Assembly: GCF_032854445.1 (NCBI RefSeq)
Contig: NC_088300.1
Location: 49,264,984 to 49,328,983, forward strand
Length of the DNA: 64,000 bases
DNA from: Liolophura sinensis
Lineage: Eukaryota; Mollusca; Polyplacophora; Chitonida; Chitonidae
Direction: 5' to 3'
Part shown: piece after piece, positions 48,801-59,900 of the stretch
Layout: each line of letters opens with the position of its first letter
How positions within the stretch are numbered: position 1 is the stretch's first letter
Translations under genes and position numbers: made by a program
The notes under the pieces: generated by a model
Databases searched by the model: none
Seen by the model: the letters and a program-made list of their open reading frames with translations, nothing else
What the model was told of the DNA's origin: nothing

Positions 48801-51800
48801 TACTGGTGGGTAATTTGTTCCTTTTTCATCTATGTCGCAGAAATCAATTAACTTTTCGTAGATACTGAAAAACAAAAATAGCAGTTACTGTGCAAAATTC
48901 CTATACCTTTTTGTATATCAGGTAATGATAAAATTTATTTACTTCCGTATTAAAAAAAAAAACCATAGTCCCTAGAACAAAATAATAATCTTAACATGGA
49001 AGCTCTTGCATTACCATAAAACGCTGTGTACAGGAGTTAGTAATAACCTTTCAGCTGAAAAAGTTTGAGGAGTTTAAATGCATAAACATAAAAACCACTC
49101 AAAAGAATAGTCCAGAATTTATGACAAAGGTAATAAGACCCCTGATTACTTATTTAGAAAAATTGTTTCATCAAATATTTTTTCTATCTACAAAAATGCT
49201 TCTTATCAGGTTCTTGGAAACTACAAATGACATAAATCTTCACCAATGCAAAGTTTGGGACAATGATTACTGGGGAAAAATATGATGCAAAAGTCATTAC
49301 TTTTTTTTACCACTTTTTAAAACTTTGAAAATCTGAATGTAATCATTTTACCTTGGATTTCTCACTTCCTTTTTCCTCTGAATAGCTCTGCTCAAACTTA
49401 GCCCTTCCCTTCTCATCCTCTCATGCAACTTTGCTATCTTTGTCTGAAAAGAAGAAAGTGTTAATGGGTTTTTAGATTGTTTCCTTGGTGTGACTTGCAT
49501 GTGAATGCCAATTTATATGTCGTGCTACCTCACTAGAATGTGACACAGAATACACCAGACATGATATCTCACTGGAATGCCAAACTGAAAACACCAGACA
49601 TGACACCACACCCAGGCCCATTCATAGCACACTGCAGGCCTTTGTCTTTGCCAATTTCACATCACCTCACTCGGGACTGAAGATGGGATTACTGCTCAAT
49701 CTTAACACACTCTAGATGAGCCCATTCTTTCCAAATAACACACCACCTACTGTGTTGAAGTGAATATTTCACTCAGATAATGGCAATTAAAAAACATGTG
49801 TACCTTCAACTGCACATGTAAAAAGGCACCTGGAAAGCAGGTGCTTGACTCACATGCAGCCTCATCCTTTGATGACTTAGAACTCGAGCGATCTGAACAC
49901 CCTTGAACACAGTATGGTCAACAGGATCCATGACAACAGATTGATTTTGCAAGAGAAACTAACCTGAAGATGAGTGGCACATCTACCTGGAGGCTCTGGT
50001 GGAATTTGTATTTCATCATCTGATGAGCGATTTAACACACTTCTTGATAAAGATGCTGGAACAGGAAAACAAACAATAACATACAGGCACGTAAGACATG
50101 AGTTGTTGTGATATAGTCAGTTCCAAAATACATATGGTTAAAATTCCCTATAATGAGAAAAAGGTCTGAAATCAGTTTTTAGACTGTATAAGGTAGATGA
50201 CAATAATACTATGATTTTGGGAAGAAACAAACAAGACTGGGGTGAGTAACTCACATGAATCCAGATCCATGGTGCTGTTATAATCGACCAATCCTATCTG
50301 AAAGAACACGTACAGGTAAATTGTATTGTACTGTATTAGGTCTACCTCAACAGCAGCGAAAAATTTACATGTAAGATGATTAATGCAGTTCATAATTTAT
50401 AATGAATGGTATATTTGAAAAAAAAATTATCTTAAATATGTTACACAATATAGCAGATCATCTGCTGATAAGTAATTTGTCTTTTTCTTTTCGCATTCAT
50501 GGCAATATATGGCTGATGTCCTACACCTTTTTAATAGTCTTTGGGACATTAATTTGTCATTATCTCAATCCCACTAGACATGTCCAAGTATGTAAACCCT
50601 GATACATTTGATACCTTTGCTATAACTTCCACTCTGTCTTCCATATCACTACCACCATCTGCATCCAGATCAGCATCATCGTCTAAGTCTTCTCCAGTAT
50701 AAGATACCAACTTCATAGCTGTTGAAAAAATAACCAAAACACACACCATTACTTATGAAATTTCAACAGTACTATGAACTAAAGAAAAGAACACCAGTGC
50801 TACACCTGGTATCTTATGGGCCTGGAAACATGGAGATGAAACAATATATTCATTATTAACTGTGAGATGGCTTGGGATGATTTTTTTTCTTTGTATTTTC
50901 TCTTAAGTTTTCAAACGACTGACTTCCTAATTGGGGTTGATGATTTGACTATGACTGTTCTTAAAATTTCCTCTAGGACTATATTACTCATTTTTTGGAC
51001 CAAAATCGGCTTTAATTCTGCTCAAATTGCACAATTTTGAACAAGCAGGCGTGTTTGCCTTCTCAAGGCCTTGCAGAATATTCTCCATGATGGAGACTCT
51101 TCATCATGTTGACAGATGTTCAAGTCTGATATATAAACATTGTTTGCTATGCAGAATACAAGAGAAATCCATATAGGGTTAGAGATGGCAAACACGTCTG
51201 TTTGAAGTTTTGCTGGTCATGGACGAGGAATATGAGCGCAACAGGAGCCCACTATGGTCCGACAAAAGTGTAATCCCCTCTTCCAGGATTTTGAGAATGC
51301 AGCTCTTTTACATGACAAGCCTTAGGTGCAAACTCCTGGTGAACCCAGGAGAGTTACGAGAAACTTGATTGAATGTGCTGTAGGATATTTTGCTCTATAT
51401 CTGTGCAGAAGAGTTGTTTTTTTTTTCAGTCTGGTACCTTGTTTAAAATGAAAACTTTTGTAGTCGCTGCCCTCAGTGAAATAACTTTTCCAAAAAATGA
51501 AGATAAGTGAAAATGTGAGCTTATTGATAGGATTTCTATTTTCCCATAAGTGTTTGAACACAATGCAGTTGTAGATGGAGGCATTGTGTTTCTATAGTTA
51601 ACGATGGGTTTCCATCATTTATTTGATTGGTATTTAACGCCGTACTCAGGAATATTTTAGTTATACAACATATAAAATGTCCCAATGATGAATGTCAAAA
51701 TTTTAAACAGTACAAAGAGCCATCAAAAATACGTGTAGACTACGTTTGTTTTTTTTTATTCAAGCAACTGGTTTAGTTGGAATATATCACCAAATTTTTT

Positions 51801-52074
51801 GGTTTGACGAAAAATAACCTTTTCGTTTTCTGGACTCAGATGAACTTTCTTGATCAGTCCCGAATTTCAGACTTGATACAGAGTTGTTGTCGTCCTCCTG
51901 TAGAAATGATGGCACGGCGGACGTAGGTCTGGATCTGTTGACGTCCGGATCAGCTTCGTCGTCTGAGATTTTATCAACCTCTTGTTCACCTTTTTCTTCG
52001 TCGTCCGATTTGTCTGATTCCGTGTACATGGCCGCTAAAGACGCCATGGCTGTGGAACTATCTGTTTTATCCAT
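45848..52074 (-). CDS. SAP30BP: SAP30BP (HCNGP), nuclear transcription/splicing factor (10 coding exons)
   Basis: Coding exons from the start: 51819-52074, 50615-50718, 50255-50297, 49964-50055, 49352-49443, 48804-48864, 48478-48529, 47617-47675, 46775-46820 and 45848-45990. They total 948 nt, or 315 residues plus TGA, close to the human 308. Exon 1 opens with MDKTDSSTAMASLAAMYTES and is Asp/Glu/Ser-rich. The conserved HCNGP region starts at IQIPPEPPGRCATHLQ. It runs through KLHERMRREG, IQRKKEVRNP, SIYEKLIDFCDIDEKGTNYP and EIYDPHIWNKQSYYDALG to the basic KAEMEKREKERKERTK and VEFVTGTKK. The C-terminus keeps KRKSKWDALP and TTIISAVGSF. In other animals the protein is nuclear, binds the SAP30 corepressor and is implicated in short-intron splicing. 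All joins stay in frame. The exon 1 donor is a weak AAAAG|GTTATT, chosen because it alone continues into AMKLVSYTGE. Confidence 0.95.
47105..47235 (-). mobile_element. SINE family 3-like fragment in a SAP30BP intron
   Basis: TTGTTTCTCATTTAACATTA, CAGGAATTTTTCACTTACAT, GATGGTGGTCAATTTTGTGG and GGATGGAAGAAACCACTGCC resemble the tail and body of the element at 29215. A still smaller piece of the same tail, TTGTTTAACACCATAATCTA, lies near 46130. Confidence 0.55.
47284..47535 (-). mobile_element. SINE family 1 with a C-run in its head
   Basis: GGTGTTTTACGCCATATACT, TTTCACTTATGCGATGGCGG and CCATCCGCAGGTTGCTGAGA lead to ACTGGACTTGAACTCACAGC. The head region is interrupted by a run of about 22 C at 47491-47512 before CCGGCCATGGAGGCCTC. 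It lies about 80 bp from SAP30BP coding exon 8. Confidence 0.93.
49519..49625 (-). mobile_element. SINE family 2 fragment, part-duplicated
   Basis: The words ACACCAGACATGA followed by an ATGCCAAACTGAAA-type block occur twice (near 49553 and 49585), matching the middle of family 2. It lies about 80 bp from SAP30BP coding exon 5. Confidence 0.6.
51619..51667 (-). mobile_element. SINE family 1, 3' tail only
   Basis: TTTATTTGATTGGTATTTAA, CGCCGTACTCAGGAATATTT and TAGTTATAC are present, and nothing further. This is the kind of 5'-truncated copy made by LINE-driven retrotransposition. Confidence 0.85.
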
Positions 52075-52500
52075 TATACGTTAAACACCGTAAAGGAAAT
52101 ATTCCTTGCCCTGTGACCGACGATGACAACAACAACGAAAATGCGTTATTTTCCTCATTCACTGAAGAGTTCCAGGGGTGCACTTGCATAGGGGGCGCCT
52201 TTTCAGACAAACAAGCGCGCCATCTGGCGAAAAGCTTGTTTGTCACAGTATGGCTGCTACTGGAAAGCCGAATTGTTTACATCGATACGTACATGTACTT
52301 GTCCTGCAACTTTTTCAGAGTTAACAGCTGGACATACGTGAAGCGCTTTCACAGGTAGCTACATAAATGTGCACCAAACATATTTTATGTATGTTTGTGT
52401 GTCATCTAATGTTTTTTTCCCACTGACAGCAAGTTGCAGTAAGTGAACCAGGCAACTCGGGGAACGCATGCGATTCGAGAAATCTTGTGAGTGCCGACAG
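52075..52500. promoter_or_regulatory. Putative divergent promoter of SAP30BP and the kinesin
   Basis: The SAP30BP start codon (52072-52074, minus) faces the kinesin gene, whose first identified coding exon is at 53986 (plus). The interval just right of 52075 is richer in CG dinucleotides than its surroundings and lacks an evident TATA box. A plausible plus-strand first-exon donor, TTGCA|GTAAGTG, lies at 52438/52439 and could end a non-coding 5' exon of the kinesin. Transcription starts cannot be placed from sequence alone. Confidence 0.4.
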
Positions 52501-53549
52501 TGTGGTCACTAAATCAAATGTTACTTTGGAAAACAGGGGGTGTGTACGAACATACATGATGACACACAATCAGTTATATCCATAGACAAACGTGATTTTT
52601 TGCAAGTGTCAAAATTCGCAATGTAGCCTATCCTGTCATTCTCACCATAGTTACTAGTTCAGTTAACCCTGAAAGACTCCAACACCTTTTCTTATACCCT
52701 CAAGCGTCGTTGGAATCACGATGCTAACAGTGTTAATTTCGTACTCAACGAAGGTGCACGCCGATTGTGTTTGTTATTGAACAAGTTTTGTGCAGATATA
52801 AGACACCAACTTCAAGACCAGATTTCCACACCAACTGCACTGCCACCATACGTCGATTTTAGAATAGATTTATTACAGCCCCGAAGGCTTCCACGGTATG
52901 AGCTTCCCGGTGAATAAGCCATCTTCCTACTGCTCCAGTATGAGACAAGACACGCCCGTAGTTGCTCAACATTGGATAAGACATCGGCTGTGAAGTTTTA
53001 ATATTGGGTTAAGTGTAGTTCATGGGCCAGCGATCCCCATGTATCAGTCAGTATATAAGGCATTCTTAGTTTTCAGGCTACAGCTGTCTGAACTGCTACT
53101 GAAGCAGAGTTGCAGACAGGTGTCCATGATCAGAATGATGAATGAGATCAAATGATGAATTGCATTCACATATGTACTGGGTAGAATCAATGCTCCCTCA
53201 GTATGAGAAAAACAAATTCATTACAGTGAGTTTGCATGATATGACACATATATCAGTGCCATGCAGGATGGAATATCAGGGGATACCATTGTCATGATTG
53301 TCATTCCATGTGAAATTGCTGTCGGTCATTTTCCACAAGTAGGAGTAAAGTAATAAAAGAGGAGATACATGTGGTAATACCTTTGATATCACTGTCATTA
53401 GCATGGCGTTGATTGAAAAGGGATATCCATATTGTTCTCATATGCTAAGTGAGCATTCGTCAGAAAACCAAATTTGTGTTTGAATATCTCTGTCTAGCCA
53501 GCCATTTTGAAGTGCTTTAGGCATGAGATAATTAACTAAACGTACTTTG

Positions 53550-53676
53550 TTATGGATGGTTGTGGGTTTCCCACGGGCTATGCCCGGTTTCCTCCCGCCA
53601 TAATGCTGGCTGCGGTCATATAAGTAAAATATTCTTGAGTACTACGTGAAAACACCTGTCAAAATAAATAAATAAA
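53550..53676 (+). mobile_element. SINE family 1, 3' half
   Basis: GGATGGTTGTGGGTTTCCCA, GGTTTCCTCCCGCCATAATG, CATATAAGTAAAATATTCTT and an AAATAAATAAATAAA tail are present; the tRNA-like head is missing. It lies about 280 bp upstream of the first identified kinesin exon. Confidence 0.9.
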
Positions 53677-53985
53677 ATAAACAAAATGGTTGGTTACTCT
53701 GAATAGGGGCTGGTTACTTTGTACCATTGAGAGAAGTTAGATGGAGCTAGGTTTGGGCTGTTTTGTCAATTTTTAACAAAATGATGGCTGTTTTTGTTTT
53801 TGTAACATTATTCTGACTGCTCAAGTCGAAATGGGACATGTTTTGGTTTCATATTATTTCCAGAATGCTTGTTTAATTAGTCTAGAATTTACCACCAATG
53901 TAACCCACATGAACATGTGTATGATGTCCTCATTTTGTGTTTTATGCTCTGTTTCCAGAATGTGACAAAAAGTGTATTGGTCATC

Positions 53986-56900
53986 ATGACGGTAGACCCT
54001 AGGATGCAAGAGGTTAATGTCAGGGTGGCTGTACGGGTAAGTTTGTAGATGTATGTTTAGGAGGCGTTTTATATTTCAAACTTACTGTTACTGTTTTTAT
54101 GCTTTCATACTCTTTCGGTAGACAGACTGGCAAGAGTGTGGAATATAAGCATTCACCTAGCAGGAAAACAAACCCATTCAGATGTCAGATTTAACTTTAT
54201 TTGACCACTTTCCACATGAACAAGTTGAACTAGTGAAAAATGTGACATGCCCATGGGCAACCATGACAAATAAAACCACATGCCCATAAGAAAAATTTTA
54301 CATGCCTGGGGCATTTTGATGTGTTTGTTTCCACCTTTACCATTGTATTATGGGAGACTCGAGGACGCGCTACACAGAAGCTCCAAATGACAGAAGAACG
54401 CATTGTTTTCTATTGTGACCTTGCATTGCGTGTGTACTTCACACTCTTTTATGAGCAATCATACAGCAATAATTGTGATGTAATGAAGGAAAGAACAAAT
54501 GAGTTCACAACTTCAGACTGTCTTGATACAGGCGGAAAGAGAGCTTTACGAGTTCATCTGCCTCTCCAGTTTGTTTTTAATTTTATTTAACTTTTGGACC
54601 TTGATATGCTTAAAAGTCCTATATGTATTGTTTTTCATGTGACCTTAAAAAAATAAAAACCCCAAAATTGCCACCCACTTGACATTACATTAAACTGGTG
54701 ATTGGAAACAAGGGATTTTTTATGTGTTATTAAAAGTCTCATAAACAACATGTACATGTCCACTCATAAATGCTCTAGCTGAACCTTGTGAGAGTTTTTT
54801 GTGAGTTTTGTTACTGATGAGAAACGTCACCTTTTAATTGTAAGTTTCGGTCTTGTCTGATTGACATCAAATGTTGTGAAGTTCAACATAAAAAGTAGGT
54901 AATTCAGTGGTCACTTTTACGTAATGTTGCTGTGTAGATTAACAGCTTTGTGAATTCCCAGGTGTTGTGTAGGTTACTTTTTAATAGTTTGTCACATGTT
55001 CATAGTAGGCAAGATTGTGTTGTTTCTTTTTGTAGTTCACTGAGTTTTTGGGAAGAACTTGTGGATTAACACAACTAACGTGCATTTCATTCCAGGCTGT
55101 TTATTCCTTAGGTGATCGTGTGGAGTGTGTCACATATTATGAAAATATATTTTATTTATTTATTTATTTGATTGGTGTTTAATGTTTAAGGCGTACTCAA
55201 GAATATTTCACTTAGACGACGGTGGCCATCATTATGGTGGGTGGAAACTGGGCACAGCCCGGGGGAAACCCACAGCCATCCACAGGTTGATGACAGACCT
55301 TCCCACGTACTGTAAATATGTTTGTTGAGATGTAATACAGAGAAGTAAATTTGTTTGTAGCCCTGGTATACATGTACATGTATATCCATCCATTGTGGCC
55401 ACAAATGAGATCCCATTTGGACAGATGAGTCTGAGGCCAATAGTTTACATGTACTTATTACAAGAGCATAGAAATTAAAAAGAGCAACCGTTGTCATCCT
55501 ATAAAGCTCATGATGTCTGGGCGGAATATTTTTCCCAGATGATTGTAAGGACCCCTGGTATGTCTTCTGTCAGACATCACTTTTTGTAACTCATGATATT
55601 TGACATATGAAATCTCAGGTTCAAACCCAGTTGCCTGTAGTTCAGCCACAGCTTTATGTCAGGAAGTATGCCTAAAGCTGGTAACCTGGTAAGGTGCTGT
55701 GTTTTCCCCCAAGCTCTGCCCACTTTCCTCCACATATGAACCTAACCAGCATCATACCAAAAAAAGATATGGTATATCAGCTGTAGTTTCATGGAGTGTT
55801 GCATGGACTAAGCATTCTGTAGTTTTGAACTGTAGTATGGAAGGGTGGTTCATAATTGTAGTGTTGTCGAGAAATCATGGGAAGTTGTGTGTGATTTACT
55901 GTTTATCATAAGCAATTTTATGTGATTTTTTCACCAGGTTCGTGAAACTCACATGAAGTGTAAATGTCATACACAGTAAGTCACACATAACTTCACATGA
56001 TTTTTCACAGCGTTGAAGGACTTACTGCCCTTGTGTACTGAAATCATATAATGTACTTTAAGTGAAATGTTTTGAGTATGGAGGAAGAAAAAATCAAACA
56101 AATAAGTTAAAAAGAAATCAATGAAGATTTCATCGTTAGGTGAGCTCATTTAACAGTGTTGGCAGAAAGTATGCAATATTCACTAGCACATGGTGCACAA
56201 AAGCTAACTGTAATCTCACCATTATGTGGAGGAAATAAACATGTTTGAACAGCTGTACAAGGACAAGTTGATTGACATTGTCATAAATTATTATTTATCC
56301 TGTTGAAAGATGTGCTCCCATGTGTGATTATAAGCTTGCCATTATCAATCTGCCTAAGGTAAATAATACGAGGTTCCTGCGTGTTGAATCCTGTGAGCTC
56401 ACAGTCTTGTTTACCAGTGGTCAGGGTGGACAAAAGCTATTTTACCCATAGGGTACCAGTGTTAGGTGTTTTCTGGGTCAGTGGGTAGAATGTCAGTAGC
56501 AGGGGGACAACCAGGCTAGTCAACCTGATTGATTTGATTCAGTGCTGTACTATAGGTGTGAACTAGCCTTGTATCAGGTGATGGCTCCCTCATGGTAGCC
56601 ATGGCGATCTGTAAATGGCAATCTTCTAACACAGGTGTAATTTGTAACATTTTGATGCATTTTAACTGCCAAGTTGTACACATGTGGCGCCTTGACCTGA
56701 TAAACATTGAGCCATGAGTTCAGTTACATGTAATTCATTACATTGTGTTATGTCATCTTTACATGTGTATGTTATTAAGATACTGCAGTTTGCAAAATCT
56801 TTTAAAACCAGAGTTTGTATTCAGTGATCAGAAGTAAAAAATGTCTGATATTAGAAAAGAGATGCACCAGCGCTCTAGATTAAATTTGCAGCTGCCTACA

Positions 56901-59900
56901 AATCTGTGTTACTGGATTGGTCAAACAAATCACAGAATTTCATAAAAAACAACTATTTCTGTAAAGTTTCTGACACAGACATATGTGCTGACAAAAACCT
57001 GACCTCCTGGTGGAGGTAATAGCCATTGGCAGAGTGTCTATCCATCTACAGGTACAGTGCATTAGATATCTAACCAACACTGAAAAATAAGTGTTAAGTT
57101 GTGGACACATTTGTGCATGCATGTTGTTCGCTACAAGGTACATGTACCGTAATTTCTCAAGCTTTTTTCACAGTGATGAGCTTCATTGTTAAAGAGTTAC
57201 TTTTAGTAACAGTAACAGTAAATAGTTATTTTACTATTTCACATGATGTTTTGGAAACACATGATTCATCTTAACCAGGTGTAGTACTACTCCCGATATC
57301 TATGATATCAGAACGATTATTTACAGTTGATAGACCATGAAGGTGAGTTGCTTTACTCTTACATGCATATGCATAAAAACTGTAGTTCATGAAGGAATGC
57401 ATGAGTATCACAAAAGAGAACTTTGTTAATTGTTGTAGTTGTAAGGCTGCTTTTCTAGTGTTGACACCATTTAGGTGTATCATTGGTCCAAAGTCATGTT
57501 CACAGGTGTATCATTGGTCCAAAGCCTTATTCACAGGTGTATCATTGGTCCAAAGTCATGTTCACAGGTGTATCATTGGTCCAAATCCTTGTCCACAGGT
57601 GTATCATTGGTCCAAAGTCATGTTCACAGGTGTATCATTGGTCTAATGTCTTGTTCACAGGTGTATCATTGGTCCAAAGTCTTGTTCACAGGTGTATCAT
57701 TGGTCCAGAGTCATGTTCACAGGTGTATCATTGGTCCAAAGTCTTGTTCACAGGTGTATCATTGGTCCAGAGTCTTGTTCACAGGTGTATCATTAGTCCA
57801 AAGCCTTGTTTACAGGTGTATCATTGATCCAAAGTCATGTTCACAGGTGTATCATTGGTCCAAAGTCATGTTCACAGGTGTATCATTGGTCCAAAACCTT
57901 GTTCACAGGTGTATCATTGGTCCAAAGTCATCTTCACAGGTGTATCATTGGTCCAAAGTCTTGTTTACAGGTGTATCATTGGTCCAAAGTCTTGTTCACA
58001 GGTGTATCATTGATCCAAAGGCTTGTTCACAGGTGTATTATTGGTCCAAAGCCCTGTTCACAAGGCATTTTTAGGCGATAAAATTTATGTGAGGTCACAT
58101 TACGCCAAACTAGATATGTGTTTTTTTCTTATTTTGATTGGTCTACATTTTGAAAGTATTCTGTATCTACGAGATCAAGGATAGTGTCACAGCAGCTCTG
58201 TTTGGACACTGCAAGGATTGATTTGCATGATTCGATAGTTTTTATTTAGCAATAACGATATAATTTAAATCCATCAAAGGTGTTTTTTTTCCTTCTGTGG
58301 TCAGGTACGGCCAATACTACCCAAGGAGAAGGTGACAGGTGCTTCAAGCTGTGTGCGGGTGATTCAAGAGAATAACCAGGTGGTAGTAGGCAGTGACCGA
58401 GCCTTCACCTTCAACAATGTCCTCTTGCCAGACTGCACACAGGTTTGTTATCCTCAGCTCTGCTTTGGCTCTCTGTAAGCTTGTATAGAGTATGCAGTTT
58501 TTGAGTTAAGTCATTACGACAACAAAGTGACATCCCATTGCAAGATGACGTGGCGGTGATTGTGTTTAGATCAAAGTACTGGCAGAAAATTGGCAATATT
58601 GGGAACCCAGTCCTCTCCATGATGGTAATTCAGAAGAAGTTTAATCCTTTTTAATTAGTTTTCTATATTCTATATACCACCCCATCCTAAAATTGTCAGA
58701 TTGGCCATACCGTTCGGCAAAGCGACGACTTCATGTCACAAAGGGACGTCACGCTGTCATGTCGTAACATTGTATCTCGAAACTTGTGTAATGTAAATTG
58801 TAGGTGGGATGGTGAAAGGTTGAGGGTTTTGTTCATTGGTTAACTCAGCGAATTCTAGAAGATCCTTTTCCTTATTTGGAAAGCAGAATCCAGTCAGACC
58901 TAAGTCTATACATCCAGGAGCATGCCATTGAATGTACAAATGCTACACTTCAGTTTAAGCAAATTGATACTAAGTACAGGATTTCCGAAAATGTTACAAC
59001 TCTGGAAACAGAGCATAAAGAGTGATATTGTGTTGACAGGCAGGGAGTTGTGTTACACTTCAGTTCTAACTTATCTAACACGTCTGCTGTAACCAACATC
59101 ACTGCTAATCTGTGTTTTTTTTTGTCTAAAGATTGTCTCTGATTATGGTATCCATTGTTTAATTTTTATATTTTTATGTATCCACAAGCCTTATTAAATA
59201 CAATACAATAGTTTTTTTCTTCTTTATGCATTTCAGGAAGATGTTTACCAAACCTGTGTTGAACCTCTTGTGAAAAGCATTTTTGATGGGTACAATTCAA
59301 CAGTTTTTGCCTATGGACAGACGGTATGTGTATTGAAAGCTACTTTTGTAGAGAGGAACATACACAATATTCTGATTACATTAACAAATTTTCATAAACA
59401 GTAAATTTGAAATTTTTCTTCCACATGTATATTTTACACAGTTTATTGGGTCTGAATCGGATGTCTCAAAAGACACAGTCTGTGACCCCTGTGTGATACA
59501 TTTTAAACTTGCCAAAAATTTAACACATGAAAACAAATGTTTTCAGCAAATTTCAACAATATGCAGAAATATGTACATCAAAAGTTTCAGGGAAAAGATT
59601 TTTTCTGCTTCACATTGATCTACGTATTCCTGTGGGCTCTTCCCGGTTTCCTCCCACCATAATGCTGGCCGCCATCGTATAAGTGAAATATTCTTGAGTA
59701 TGGCGTTAAACAGTAATGTAATATATGAATTGATCTGCATATAGTAAATTATAAACTCAGTGGCTTATTTCAACGAAAAATTTTCATTTTTGATTGAGAG
59801 TGCCTTTCTGGTTTGTTGTTAATAAGCAAAATGAAACTTTTAGCGGCAATGCAACCTAGATTTATACTTCTGATTCTGGGATTTACAAAATTGTACTGAG

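Noticed and set aside
52113-52358. 81-codon plus-strand frame beside the SAP30BP start
   Set aside because: It begins with GTG and overlaps the divergent promoter zone. The peptide is not recognisable.
57475-58074. 199-codon open frame
   Set aside because: It is the 31-bp minisatellite read in frame; all three frames are open and it sits in the kinesin intron.
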